DNA of 64,000 nucleotides from Allantophomopsis cytisporea (GCA_024752435.1 CP103030.1:1302001-1366000); one strand, 5' to 3'. Positions 42,507-56,302 are shown, counted from the first letter of the stretch. The notes: generated by a model from the letters alone, not told the origin. Translations and numbers: made by a program.

Positions 42507-45500
42507 TCAACCGATCACTTCCCCTAGAACTCCCCATCCGTTCGAGTTCCAAGGCGCCAAGCAAACTGCCCTCTGCGCATCTCCAATTTTTCCGGTGCCA
42601 GCATGTGCAATAGCCAACTCACCTGAATCAAGCACACCCCTTGGCGGGACCGCCTTCTTTGCCGTTGCAAGTGCCATTTCTGCTGCGAATTTGCCCTCGT
42701 CAGCAGTGTTAGCAAGAGCTGCAAGTCTGCCCCAGCCATGAGGCAAATGTGGATGTAGCAGAACATCTGTCTGGATCTGAGCACGCGCAGCATCAGCCTT
42801 ACTGCTGGTTTTGCTGCCGGTGTCATCTCCAGAAAGCGCGGCAATAGCCCTTAATACGTCTGCTAGACGAGCATGTTCGTCGTCGCTGAGAGATGCGCTG
42901 GTGCGTAATGCAGCAAGGTCATCTGACACAGCGGCAAGACTCTCGGCGTCATCATCGAGCAGTGCGATGATACCAAGGAGCAGGACGGAGGGGACATGGT
43001 CTGGGTTTGTCTCGACAACGGAGAAGAGGTAGTCGCGGGCCTGCGCGCGTGACTCGGCGGTGTTCTGCGCCCAGAGAACTTGTGCTAACAAACAGACTGC
43101 GTCGGGGTTGTGATTCGATTCCGTGAGAGCCGCTGAGAAGTATTCTTGTGCAGCGGTGGGGTTGGCGTTGTGGTATTGTGCTAGGCCCATGGTGAGGTGT
43201 GCAGATAGTCGGACTTTACGTCTTGCATCGGCGGATAGTGAGTTCCCAGCATCTTCGGCGCTGAGTTGAATAGCTAGCTCAGCACTCTCGATTGCTTCGG
43301 TGTATTGATGAGATGCCAGGTAGCAGCGAGCAAGATCAGCTTTACCAAGGGCGAATTGGGACAGTGAAGTGGGGGACTCGGTCACTTCATAGTCGGATTC
43401 TACCTTTGCACAGATGGACTCGAGGGCAGTAATTGCGGTGGGCATGTCGTTGATCCTCTCGGATAAAAGGGTGCTGAGATGCTGGTATGGTAGATCGTTT
43501 GGTGCCAAGGCGTTCAACTGATTGAGTGCAAAGAGTGGTTGGACCAAATCAACCAGAGACTGACCAGTGGTAGACGAGATAATATGGTCGAATGTTGCTA
43601 ATGCATATTGTCTCTTGGTGAGGAGTGAAGAGGATTCAGAGATTTCAACTGCATGAGTGAAGAGTAACTTTGCCTCCTTAGGATCACCGAGTAACAAAGC
43701 AATGATACCTTGTCCTAACCACGCATGGGCAAAATCAGGATCCGTGGACTGAGCACGAGTGAAGACCTCATTGGCAAGCTGGTGGTCATTCTGCAGGAGA
43801 TACAGTGTACCAAGGTTCGTCCATGCTTGTGCACTTCGCTCATTGAGATATAAGCTACGCACAAATGAATGCTGGGCGACCTTTGGATTTAGTTCGCTTG
43901 TGACAACGCCCAATGCATTCCAGAATTCTGAATTGCCAGCCTCAAGCTCGATTGCTCTTTTGAAACAGCGGACTGCTGCTTTTGAGTATCTGGTAGCCTT
44001 TTTCTTCAGTCCAGGTGAGAGTGCAACATGAGCACGATGCTCTGTCCATCCAAGATTGTAGTAGGCAACTGCTTGTGCGTGTATATCATCTGCAGAGACG
44101 TGGATTGCTCTCTTATGGGCAAGGATGGCTGCATGCATGCAGCGAGTCAGAGCAACACCGTCTTCTTCATCTTTGGAAAAGAGTCCTTGGGAAAACACAA
44201 CATCGGTACCAACACCATCGACCTCGGCAAACAAGTCATAAGCAGCGCTCGTATCGTCGATTTGAAGTAAATGCTTGAGATCGTCGGATGGGAACTCTCT
44301 TGTGCGGCTTTGAACCCAGGAGAAAACAGAACAAGCATCACCCACAGATTTCCAAAGATTAAAAGCATTGGGGCGGGTTGCAGCGAGGCTTCTAGCAACC
44401 CCGATTGCTTCACGGGCAAGCGCTGCTGACTGTCCAAACAGAGCTTTGTCAACACTATCCCATGCGCTATCTACCAATGTCTGGATCAGGGAGATAGAAA
44501 CGCCATACTCGTTGGAGCGTGATTCGAGTACTCCCCTGTAACCATTGATGGCTTCTTCGTAATCACCTAGTTCCCGCTTGACATTTGATAACATGTACTT
44601 TGCAAACCATGTGCTACCAGCCTCCTGCTGTTCAGCTTCACTTTCAAACTTCTCTGCATGCTGGAAAGCTTTAGTAGCAGCAACATATCTTCCCGAGTTG
44701 TGGTAACTCTCACCCAGACCAACCCATGAATGGTAGTCATTAGGTGTGATTCTGAGAGCTGATTGGAACGAGACGATGCTCTTGGTATAGTCCTGCTTGT
44801 TGAGCTCCGCAACACCCAACGCTGCGAATGGCCAACTGAAGCCCTTCTTTTTGGACCCAGGTGCTGGTCGAACCTTTCCAGAGTCAACCACTCGTTGAGA
44901 AACAACCTCCACCAAATCCCATTCTCCTTGCTGGGCGAAAGAGCGGGCCAGCCTCTCAGCTGCTACTACTTCCGATGCAGACAATTCAAACGCTTTCTGG
45001 AAGCACTTTCGGGCTCTTTTCTTGTCGTTTGAGTAATCTGCGTAGTATATTCCAAGGCTGGTGTAGGCCGGAGCGAAGTTGAGGTTGGCCTTTAAAGCAG
45101 CAAGGAAGCGTGCATATGCTCCAGCTCGATCTTTTCTCGCAGCCTTGGAACTGTCAATATTCCATATACATACACCAATGCGGTACATTGTTTGTGCACG
45201 TAGATCGCGAGATCGAGAGTCTGAACCCTCCATGCAGGCAAGGGATTTCTCCAGATCATCCCTACTGCGCTCGTAGTCACCAGCCAAAGCCCGCACCCAA
45301 GCTGCTTCTGCTTTGACCTTAATATTTGTTGCGTCGCGTTCCATTGCTCTGTCCAAGAAGTCTATTGCAGCGGCGTAGTCCTCCTCTTCTTCGTAGATAA
45401 GTCCAACACCGATCAATGCAGGTGTGGATGTTGGGTTACGACTCAGAATGTCATCGAAAAGCTTCTTGGCTTCTGGGTGGTTCCTGGGCGATTGATAGTA

Positions 45501-46852
45501 TACAAGGGAAGTTCCAAGCATGACGGTGAGTGCTTCAGCCGCATTTTCAAAGGTAAGACCAGTCTTTGCACGTTTCTGAGAAATTAGGTTCCTTCCTTTC
45601 CTCATAAGTTCCACTACACTTTCATGCTCATCAAGGTAAGCATAGTATTCACCCATTGCACGATGCGCGATTATTGATTCTGGAGCTTCTGACATGCCTT
45701 CTGTCATGAGGAGTAAGCGGTCTTCAGAAGTCAATGGACCATCTAAGCCAACACCTCCACCCTCATCATCATCACTGTCATCTGAAGACATCGCGTCCTG
45801 CGCTGGTTTTGGTGGAGGAGGAGGAGGTGCTGGGAAGGGAGAAATTTCACTGCTCATAAACGCCTTCAGTACCTTTCCGAGACCAGTCTCTGGAAAGAAG
45901 CCACTGTACTCCCTTAAGATGGTGGCATCCCAGTCCTGCAACAAGGTACGATCTTGCCATTCAAGGGATATGTCCCATGCAAGCTTATGTGGATGTTTGA
46001 TGATAACCATGTCATCTGCTAGCTTTCGTACCTTAACTCTCTTCTCAGCTTTCGCATCTGGGGGAAGGGTGTACAACGCATCGTAGCATCTTTGCAGTAG
46101 CTTCTCTTCATATAGTCGCCGAACCTCGTCATCATTTGTCCAGTCAATGATGGCTTCATACAAATCCTCTAATGGACTATCATATAGAACCTCCCTTTTA
46201 ACGTCCAGGGTGACCTGGTCAATTTTAGCACCGAGTCGTGTCCTTCTTTCACCAATCTCCCTGTTGATTCTCTCCTTCTCCTCGGCTTCTGTCAGTTGTG
46301 CAATAGTTTGATAGGTGTGATCTGGACGTGGAATTCGACCTTCAAGAAAACCATATACAGGACTACTAGGTAGATGAACTTCTAGAGCCTGTCTATATTG
46401 AAGCCTCGATCCTTCCTGTTTGGCATGTCCAACAAATTTGTCGATGACATCTTGACACTTGTATCTGTCGTCGATGTCTCGATAGATCTCTGCAAGATGC
46501 AACGCTGCATTTTGGTAGCTACCAAGTGTCGCGCTTCCTTGTTTCTCATAGAGCTTGATCAGGCCTTGCCATGCTTGTGGTTCGCTACCTTTGGAGTGTG
46601 TCGCAGCTATGTATGCTTTCTCGGCGTCTTGAAGTTTGTTTTGTTTGGCGAGCGCAAATCCTAGAAAGATGTTCCTGGACTATCATTAATATAGTTGATC
46701 AAGTTTACTGTATCACAATTGAACAAGATGTCTTACGCCTGGTAGTTTTGGGGATCTCCGCTCAGAAGCTTTTGTGCTTGCTCTACAGCCTCGTCATACT
46801 TCTGGCCTTGTATGGCCGCCCCAATCGCCTTCAGAGCCGCTTTCGTGGACAT
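42507..46852 (-). CDS. SKI3: Ski complex TPR subunit Ski3 (TTC37-like)
   Basis: Ski3 is the TPR scaffold of the cytosolic Ski complex (Ski2 helicase, Ski3, Ski8), which feeds mRNA 3' ends into the exosome. Exons are 46852-46737 and 46674-42507, split by a 62-nt intron, giving 1427 residues, close to yeast Ski3. The N terminus reads MSTKAALKAIGAAIQGQKYD and starts TPR repeats at once (EAVEQAQKLLSGDPQNYQAN). TPR-like units follow through the protein, for example AYTSLGIYYADYSNDKKRAR, DYHSWVGLGESYHNSGRYVA, SEFWNALGVVTSELNPKVAQ and AQAWTNLGTLYLLQNDHQLA. A Pro-rich and acidic loop (PAPPPPPPKP, then SSDDSDDDEGGG) lies near residues 325-350. The C terminus ends in the conserved PWNSNGWGVLGEVI. It is divergent from the GH5 gene, 636 bp apart. 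Confidence 0.93.
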
Positions 46853-47488
46853 TTCAAACAATGTAGAAGCCCAAGAAGACAAATAAGAGCAAGATAAGGG
46901 CTATTCGAAAGGAGGGTTATGGAAGGGGACGAATTAGAGGTGAAAGAAGCTCATACGCCGGCTGCACTGTATAGTTGAATGTGCCCCGCGACAATTATTT
47001 TGGTGGCATGGTATGGTCGCGGAGCTCTAACGCTATGTCTCCGTGCTAATCTTTTAATTGGCCTTGGCGACGTCACTATTGACACCGCAATCCAGAACTG
47101 GAGAACATGGTTTAGCTTTCGTGCCTCGCATTACATGATGTGATCCGATATGGATGCTCTTCATCGTGAATCTTATAAATCCCAATGCTTATGTTCATGC
47201 AATTCCATGATTTAACATTAAACATTGTCAATCCTCCTTCAAATTCAAGAGCTTAAACATAATATCTCAAGTTTGACAAGTCAAAATATCATCGGATAAT
47301 CGTAACCGCTTATCAAAAGGCTATTGACTTTCCCGCTCTACAGCAGTGGCGTCGTCCTACGAATACGCTCCTCCTCGTCCGCCAACAACTTCAGCCATCC
47401 GCAACACAACTCTACAAATATCACCGGTCTTCCACAAGGCTTGTCTAGAGTAATCGAAAATTACCGAATATCTCGGTGACCCAGCATA
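46853..47488. promoter_or_regulatory. Divergent promoter region of SKI3 and the GH5 gene
   Basis: A 636-bp interval with no gene. No specific binding site was recognised. Confidence 0.45.
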
Positions 47489-49869
47489 ATGGCGTCTCTT
47501 CGTCTTACCATCGAGGATGGGTTCTTCCGGGATGCTCATGGAAGAGGAGTAACCTTGAGAGGCATCAATGTTGCTGGCGATGCGAAATATCCTAGCAAAC
47601 CGGATCAGCCTTCACACATTTCAGATTCTTTCTTCGACGGGGATAATGTTAATTTCCACGCTCGCCCCTTTCCTGTCGAAGACGCACACTTGCATTTCTC
47701 ACGGCTGAAGAGATGGGGTTACAATTGTATAAGATACGTTTTTACCTGGGAAGCAGTGGAACCATCGGGACCTGGAAAATATGATGAGGAATGGATCAAC
47801 CATACGATTTCAGTGTTGCGAATTGCAAAAGAATATGGATTCTATATCTTCATGGACCCGCATCAGGACGTGGTATGTCGTTGTAGTCCCCATGGTAGAC
47901 CTCCTGAGTATGCTGATTTGTGATAGTGGTCTCGATTCTCTGGAGGCTCCGGAGCTCCAATGTGGACTTTATACGCGTGTGGGTTGGATCCGAAGAAATT
48001 CGCTGTCACAGAGGCAGCGCTCGTACAGAACACCTACCCAGAACCAGAGAAGTTCCCTAAGATGATATGGGCCACGAACTACACACGCTATGCTTGCCAA
48101 CTTATATTCACAATGTTCTTCGCCGGCCGCGACTTCGCCCCTAAATGCATCATTGATGGCGTCAACATTCAAGATTACCTTCAAAACCACTTTGTCGAAG
48201 CATGTGCACATGTAGCTAAAAGAATACACGAAGCAGGTGATCTCGAGGATGATGTGGTGATCGGGTGGGAAAGTATTAACGAGCCAAACCGAGGAATGAT
48301 TGGTCTGAATGATATATCCGCTATCCCTTCAGAGCAGAGACTTCAGAAAGGTACTTCACCAACTGCCTGGCAGGCAATATTAACCGCATCCGGACGAGCT
48401 CTGGAAATTGATACCTGGGATTTCGGAGGAATGGGGCCATACAAATCTGGGCGTGTTCTTGTTGATCCTCAGGGCGAAGCTGCTTATCTCTCAGCTGACT
48501 ATGACGACTCAAGATATGGGTGGAAGAGAGATTCTGGCTGGAAACTGGGAGAATGTGTTTGGGCACAGCATGGTGTCTGGGATCCCTCAAAGGACTTGTT
48601 ATTGAAGAAGGATTACTTCAAGAAGAACCCAACAACCGGGGAGACAATTGACTATGAAGTCTTTGTTAACGAATATTTCATGCATTACTATCGAATGCAC
48701 AAGACTGCCATTCGCACACACCACAAAGAGTCAATATTGTTCTGTCAGCCACCGCCATTCGAGATCCCGCCTACGATCAAGGGTACCGAGGATGATGATC
48801 CAAAGATGGTATATGCACCACATTTTTACGACGGTGTCACTCTTATGACGAAAAAATGGAATCGTTATTGGAATGTTGATGTACTTGGTATTCTTCGTGG
48901 AAGATATCTTGGGCCCGCTTTTGCAATTAAGATCGGTGAATCTGCAATTCGAAATTGTTTCCGAGATCAGATGGCTGCCATGGTCCAGGAAGGCAAGGAT
49001 TACATGGGAAACCATCCCGTTTTCCTGACTGAATTTGGTATTCCATATGACATGGATGACAAACATGCATACAAGACTGGGGATTATTCCAGTCAGTCTG
49101 GAGCAATGGATGCGAACCACTACGCTGTAGAGACCAGTGGAATGTCGGGTTATACATTATGGCTTTACATGTGTGAAGTAAGTTATTCGAGCTGATGACG
49201 TAGAATCATTCTAACATCACCGTACAGAACAAACATTCACTTGGTGATCAATGGAATGGCGAAGATCTTTCAATCTTTTCATTAGATGACAGACCTTTAC
49301 CACTTTCTCCATATTCCGCCAACGTATCAACGACTACAATCGACAGGCTCAAGCCTGGCACTAAAGACTATCAAGATCAAGCGACCGTCAATCCTGGGAA
49401 TCTCAAGAAGAAGCTTCAGACCCCATCCATACAATCAGAGCCTTCAGATACTCCGGCAGAATTAACTAACGCTCCTGGTTTCCGCGCAGCAGAGGCATAT
49501 GTTAGACCATCACCAATCTATACAAATGGCAGGATCCAATATCAGGAGTTCGATTTAAGAAATTGTGTCTTCACTTTTAAGATTGAAGCCGATTCGAATG
49601 TCAAGGAAGAGACGCCCACGGAGGTTTTCTTACCGGAATTCCACTTCCCTAAAGATCAGTGCAAAATTGAAGTCAGTGGAGGGAAGTGGAGTATCAGCGC
49701 TGCTGAAGATGATCATGGACTTATTCAAGTTCTCAAGTGGTGGCATCTCGAGGGAGAGCAGCAGATCAAGATCACTGGTGTACAGCGGAGGCAAAACATG
49801 GCACTAGGGAAAGAAGAGGAGGAGGGCTATCTCGATCAGTGCCAGCAGAGTCGCTGTTCTGTTATGTGA
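47489..49869 (+). CDS. GH5 glucosidase of the sterol-glucoside/glucosylceramide type
   Basis: This resembles the fungal GH5_12 enzymes (EgcrP2/ergosteryl-beta-glucosidase and glucocerebrosidase-like), which release glucose from sterol glucosides or glycosphingolipids inside the cell. Exons are 47489-47872, 47927-49177 and 49228-49869 (introns 54 and 50 nt), giving 758 residues. The TIM-barrel opening is DGFFRDAHGRGVTLRGINVA, then FMDPHQDVWSRFSGG across the first splice. The acid/base Glu247 is in WESINEPNRG and the nucleophile Glu497 in FLTEFGIPYD. A region rich in beta-strand residues follows (about residues 590-758, FKIEADSNVKEETPTEVFLP), typical of the C-terminal domain of this subfamily. 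There is no signal peptide, which suits an intracellular enzyme. Substrate choice between sterol glucoside and glucosylceramide cannot be settled from sequence reading alone. Confidence 0.88.
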
Positions 49870-50719
49870 TTGGGTTTTTGACCTAAGTTTTCGATGTGTG
49901 TTCTGCAAGTTTGGATGTTATACTAGCAAGCGCATTTTCCTGTTTTCGGGCGTTGGTTTCCTCTTATCTCCTAGCATGAATTCAGGAGTTTAGACAAATA
50001 TATTCGTAACAGTTCAACATGACATGTTGACAACAAATACGAGTACATTAAGGTTCGAGGATTAGTGAGAAAATGCCTAAATACCTGGTAGGTAAGTCTG
50101 AAGTAGGTAGGTAGTTTTCTAAATATCATCGTACTACTTAAAACTATTAATAGGAAAGTCACTAGGCTTCATCACCATCCTACAAAAGTATATGCAACTC
50201 ACCTTTGAAATATAGAAGACATGGTTGAAATATTGCAAAACTCTTCTCCACCTACGTGTTTGGTTGCTCGCTCCTCCCGCGTCTTTCAGGCAAGAATGAT
50301 TAACGAAGTTGAGCTCCGGAGTTGAAGATCATGCGAGGCTGCCGTTGCTCTGAGTAATTCTGCCACCGCTTTCTGACAGCCTTCGGCATTCAGCTACTAC
50401 TTATTGATCAGTTCACGTTCAACACTCCAAGCTGAATAATTTTATTGACTGGGCATTCTCCAAGATCTACTGCTTTTGAACTCAAGACCCACTCTCACTT
50501 GCATGTGTAGTATCTGTCGAAACCTCGAAGGCTCGTAGCCTAAAGGCTGGCAGCCTACTCGATCCCATTCTCCCACTCACTCACAACTTGCTTCAGAGAG
50601 TACTTTCCTGTCACGATTCCATACGACGACTTGGCTTACTTCACGACTAAAAAGAAACCCCACTCGTATTTTCGCAGCTCCAGTATCGATATTTTCGACA
50701 CCTTAGCTTGGCTGCAAAA
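49870..50719. other. Intergenic region and MSN5 leader
   Basis: About 850 bp, no gene seen. The last 300 bases are pyrimidine-rich, as expected for the promoter and leader of MSN5. Confidence 0.5.
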
Positions 50720-53700
50720 ATGTCGGACCAAGCGAACGGTCATTCTCTCCAAAAACAGCAAGGTGGGGAGGATAGTAATGGTGCAAACGGTACCTTTATC
50801 CCTCGTATTCGTGCTGCCCTCGAAGTCGTCCATAGTCCATACTCCACAAACGAATCTCGAAAAGAAGCTTCTATCTTCCTTGAGGAAGTCAAATCCAGTG
50901 ATGAAGCTCCATATCACGGCTTCAACCTAGCTGCCGACACGACTCAACAGCCTGTAGTAAGACACTACGCACTGTCCCTCCTCGAATTCGCGATTCGACA
51001 TAGATGGTCAGAATACTCGGAATCTCAGGCTACAGCATTACGAGGATGGATTCTACAGCTATCACAGGTCATTGTGCAAGAAGATCCTTTGTACCTTCGA
51101 AATAAAGTTGCACAATTATGGGTTGAGATTGCTAAGAGAAGCTGGGGAGGTGATTGGCTTGACATGGATGAGTTGTTGGTAAAGTTTTGGGAGGGGGCGG
51201 TAGTACACAAGGAATTCGTACTGTTCATACTCGAGACACTGTCTGAGGACATTTTCAATGGCGAGGATACCACTGCACTTCTTCGCGAAGGCACACTCAG
51301 TAAGGCTTGTGTTGAGATATTCACACCAGCTGTGACCTTGGCGGAAGCTTTTCCAACTCGACAAGTGGGCAAGGGTGTACGATATGGCGAAGAGGGCTGG
51401 CTGGTCAGATTGGGAATACTGCTCGACCAATGCTTGGATCAAGATATATACAACAACGAACACTACCGTAGCTGCGCGGTCAAAACCCTTGGAGTCTTTC
51501 GATCTGTGATGGCATGGGCGATCCCGCGAGCTGTAGCCGCTGCCTCATGCGTAAAGCATATGTGCAAAGCCTTAGCTTGTTCAAGTGTTCCTGTTCAAAT
51601 GGTTCGTGCTCGTAATTATTGCTCGTTATTGCAGTTGCTAATGAAGATACAGGCCTCTGTGGAAGCATTGCATTCCTTATATAGCCGAACACACTTTTCT
51701 GAAGAAGAATTCCATGCACTGGTTTGCCCAATGTATACCAGCCAGATCGTCGATCTTCTTAGAAAACTCTTCGAATGGTCGGTCGTTGATCCTGAGAATA
51801 TCGACGATGAGAAATACCTGTTTTCGAAGAAATTCTCAGAGGTACACCAAACACTTGACTTGGATGCTGAACGATAACTAATTATTGGTGCAGATGATGT
51901 CAAATCTCGGGAACTTCATTGACCAAAAGACTTTGTCCATTCCAGAAGACTGCGACCTGCCTAATCTCCTTAATCTTTTCCTTGCTATTGTTCGTAGTCC
52001 GAGCTTGGTCATTTCGATACCCGTCCTTGTCACATGGACACGTTTGCTTCGTTCGGAGACCATTGGTGGTTCCCCCACCCTCACTCCCCTTATTGCACCG
52101 CTCTTTGAAATTTGCAGCGCGCGGTTGATTCGATATGAAAGTCTTCCAGAAGACTCCGAAGACCCTACCCTCGTTTTCCTGTTAGAGGACATTGATACCA
52201 TTCCTGAACGGCATGCTTTCCTTGGTAATTATCGCCGATACAGTATTCAAGTCATCGAGACCATTGTTCGAAGAAAGCAGTCTGAGGCTATCTATCATAT
52301 TTTGTCTCAAATCGATCAGTCTATGCAACATCTTTATGATGGACAACCACCATTCTCAGGTATGTCCTTCTTTTTCGAAGTGCAATATAGACTGACATGT
52401 AGCAGTCGAGAACTATACAAAGACCTCTATACCAATTTTACGAGTCGACGCTCACTTCACTGTGGTTGAGGCAGTCTTGAAAGGCTACATAAAATCCACA
52501 ATGAGCCATGGTTCCAAGCCGCCGCAGGATGAGCAGGAGCGTCTTAGTATGGAGAACAGTCTGGAGAGTTGGTGTGAACGACTGCTAGATATGCAGGTCG
52601 AGGATCCCATCATCCGCAAGCGAATCCTTCAGCTCGGCGCCGCTTTCTCTATCACTCTCGACAAAAAAGTAAGCTTCATGTTGAAAGTGCTGGAAGCTTT
52701 GCTCGTGACTCGATTACCAGAAAGACCAGAATATCCAGCATACAATGAAGCTGCGAAGGAGCTCCAGACTGATTGTATGCATGAACTGCATCGTTTAGCT
52801 ACTAAGATGCCAGATCATTTGCTTGTAAGGCAACCTCGTTGTTCTACATTGGAATATCTTGCTGACTTGTGTAGGATGTCTATGAGCAATTGGAAGCCAA
52901 GATCACCGAGATCACAGCGACTGGTACTCTTGACAGTAAACAACAGACAGCTTATCAAACATTCTTGTTCATTATCATGTAATTTATCCTGCTTTTTGGT
53001 TTTGTATAAGGTATAAATACTAATGATTCTTAGCCACCGTTCCTCCCGCATTGATCCAGATCTCAGAATGCAACGTCTGCAGGCATTCGTCGCTCCGATT
53101 AAACTGCTTTGGCAAAACCCAGAATTGCCGGCTACCGTGGATTCATTTGATTCTTTCTGCAATCTTCTTGGGCTTGGGAAAGTCAGAGATTACCTTGTCT
53201 CTCACCGTGTGCACGAAATTCAAGACTGGGGCTCCTTCCAACTCGATGCAGAAGGTCAGGCTTTGCAAGTTGATCTCAACGCGAGAGTAGCTTCTCTTCC
53301 ACTCCGACCAACCAAGTCATTCTTGGGTTGTTCTACGGAAAAGGTCGACAAGCGCACACAGACACACAAGAATGCATGCATATTATGGCATGATACTATC
53401 CCAGTGGTTCTTCCAAGTCTCTTGAACTTTTTGAGCCATGCTCATGCATTCCATAATCCAACTAACTGGCTTGGTCTTCCATCAGAGATGCGCGGCATTG
53501 TTAGTCGTATTTTAACGGACAGATTCTGGCAAGCAGGTATCTCTGGCGGGAGCAAGGATGAGTTTTACGCTCGTGTATCAGGTACCAAAAACACGATGGA
53601 AGGGTTCGCATCATCAATTCGAGGTTCAGTTCGTTCCGTTCGTGAAACTTGCTATTCAATTCTGTTTAGCATGAGCAGACTCGAAACACATTTCTACGGC

Positions 53701-54777
53701 TTTCAGGAACTCCCAGGTCCACTTGCACATGCTTTGTTCGCTAACGCTCATTGTTTGTCATCACATCAGTTAATAAACTTACTGAACCTAGTCAGATATA
53801 TGACGGATGATTGCCCAGTATCTTTACGAAGCCACTTTGTCCCGCCACTACTTGCTACTTGCTTTACACAGATAGATGAGAAGATAGTTTCGGAATGGGA
53901 GAAGCTCTCACACAAGCAGCAGGCCATAGCAGATGACGAAGACCTTGAAGGGGAGATGAAGGAGGAAAGTATTCTACGCCAGCTCACCCATGGTGCGGTG
54001 ATGATGGTAGCAGGTCTCCTCGATCCAGCACGAACAAGTAAGGAACAATCTACCATAAAATCTACTACACAACTTGAAAGACATTCAAAAACTCACCATT
54101 GTCACCCAGATGACGATAGCCCTACCACAGCAAAAGAAGCATCGACCTACCGCTCAACAGAAGGGACAATGTACCCTACGATGCGCGAGTTCTGCTTCAC
54201 CTCGACCATTATCCTTGAGCCTATCCTTCTCTTTTGCACACACGCAATCCGCATGCGAGACAGTCGCAGTTGCGGTGTCGTCCTGCGTGTCTTCCGTTCC
54301 ATTGTTCCCGACTTCGCACGCGATCCAAACTCGGCCGCCCAATCATCGATACGGGAATTCATTAGCAGCGAGGTGCTGAAAGCGTGCATCACATCGCTGC
54401 ATGAGCCTTACTTTGTCGAGCTGCAGAGAGATCTCGCACAGTTAATTGCTGCTATCCTTATTTACTACTCACCGCTTACCGGAACACCGCGTGCTATCCT
54501 ATTGTCCCTGCCTGGACTGTCAGACCACTCTGTTGACCGTACCATCGAGCTTGTTACCAGGCCTGCTACCCAGCAGCGCCAGCAGCGTGCTTACATCCTT
54601 GATCTTCTGAAGGATCTCAAGGGCGTCAGTATCTCAGAGATGGGCCGCATTAGTAAGAGTAAAGAAGCGGTTAGGAAGGAGAGGAGTAAGATGCAGCAGG
54701 AATTCATGAAGGTTGAGGAGCCCGCGAAGAAAGAGGGCTCTCCAGACCTCGAGGGTATCGCAAGTATGTTCGGCTGA
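50720..54777 (+). CDS. MSN5: Exportin Msn5 (exportin-5 family karyopherin)
   Basis: Msn5 is a Ran-GTP-dependent karyopherin that exports phosphorylated proteins (and in animals small RNAs) from the nucleus. Preferred exons are 50720-51601, 51653-51841, 51894-52359, 52403-52824, 52875-52978, 53034-54037 and 54110-54777, giving about 1244 residues. The introns at 51602-51652 (51 nt) and 54038-54109 (72 nt) are in frame and stop-free, so naive reading would add 17 and 24 residues; removing the first restores VPVQMASVEALHSLYSR. The third intron ends in a tandem TAGCAG acceptor that can add or drop one alanine. Family segments include YALSLLEFAIRHRW, LYLRNKVAQLWVEIAKRSWG, VCPMYTSQIVDLLRKLFEWS, FIIIHRSSRIDPDLRMQRLQ (split over a splice) and NWLGLPSEMRGIVSRILTDR. 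The tail is basic, then ends LEGIASMFG. The start is the ATG at 50720. Confidence 0.92.
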
Positions 54778-56277
54778 CATCGACCCGATCGTGGCTCTGA
54801 TCAGATCCACACATGGATGGGGCTGGACGACGGTTGATGGGGGGTGGACTTTTGGATTTGGAAGAGATCGGCCGACCCGGTGGCCGGCGTCTACAGCAAA
54901 TAGCGATGTATGTGTTGCAGACCTAGTTATGAAGTGGCGCAGTGCCTTGCCTGTACTTCAACATGCATCATTCACCTTTTTGACTGGTCTTTCATTGCGT
55001 CTTCCTGAAACTGCGCCCTTATGCGTTGTGATGGCTTGTTGGCTAAATGAGTGGCATGGATGTAAAAGTAGCACAAAGTATGGTATCACTAGCATGAAGA
55101 GAGTATACTAGTATATGAGTAGAGCATATCATGATCCAGAATATTCTCAAACCTTCGTATGTTCTGTGTAATGTGTATGTGTGTCTGTAGCTACGCTGGG
55201 TATCGTCTTGATTATGGTCGGTATGGGGTATTCCAAGTTCAATGTCCCAATCACCCTAATCTTGTATCTCCTCCTCAGGCCCTGACGCGCTGACATGACT
55301 CGTGTGCCTCGGATGCTTGTTTAGGCCGTATTTCGTGCTTGACTCTATATTACAACTCTTATAGTTCAGATACACATACAATGGAAGTAGCTCTGCCATT
55401 CAAGCGTCTCAGTTGTCTTCCCCAAAGCAGGTTCTAGCGTCCTAAAACATGCTTCTCGATTCTCTTTCCTGATTGCCGTGCCACGCTTTGTAAAGTCCTC
55501 GTGTAGTATGTCGATCTGAATGCCAGACCCCTGGCTAAGCCTTTCCATCGTGAGCCGTGACATGTGCGTGCTTAAACTCTCGATGTTCGGTCTTGGCTTT
55601 ATCCCGCTCTGACACTTGATCATATGCATCGCCCTCTTGGAAAAGTGCGAGATGCTGCAAATGTACATGCATGCACGTCTGGAGTGGAGTACCTATGGAG
55701 TATTGCGTATATTGTTTTCCGAAATGTCACTTACTCTATACTCTACGCTCTGTTCTAGAGTACTCATCTCATATTCTAACCTGAGTGACTCGCCACATGT
55801 GGAGTACATATTTACATACCAGCCATACTTTCTGACCGCACATAACTCATCTTAATTTCACACAGTATCCACACTGTCCGCACGAGAGTAGAGAACCTAC
55901 AGGACGGAACTGGGACGATAGAACAACAAATGATGGATCTCGACGCTGCAGCTAAGATTACTCAACTTACTTACCTCACCTACTATTTTTTCTTCTTCCA
56001 CGGCATCTCCCAGTCTCTGCAAGGTAGTATCCACCCTTCAGCATCCTCGATCGCGGCTATTGGAGCTCTTCCTGTTGGTTGCCTACTGGCTCCCCGTCCC
56101 CTCTTGCTCTTGATGATCCCATGATTACGGGTGCGAGGGGTCAGTCAGATCGACATATTGTCTCTGCTACGATTTTTAAAATCTCAAGACCTGAGCGTAT
56201 GGCATATTCCGCTGGACGAAGGTTTATGCGCCGTATGCACTGCGCAGCACATATATATTTGCAAGGTATATTGCACA

Positions 56278-56302
56278 TACGTACGTATGTATGTATGTAT
56301 GT
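56278..56302 (+). repeat. (GTAT)n microsatellite
   Basis: About five GTAT/GTAC units in a row. Confidence 0.75.

Noticed and set aside
55366..55668. 100-codon minus-strand ORF with an ATG
   Set aside because: No family resemblance and no flanking support; such lengths occur by chance in 5 kb of non-coding DNA.
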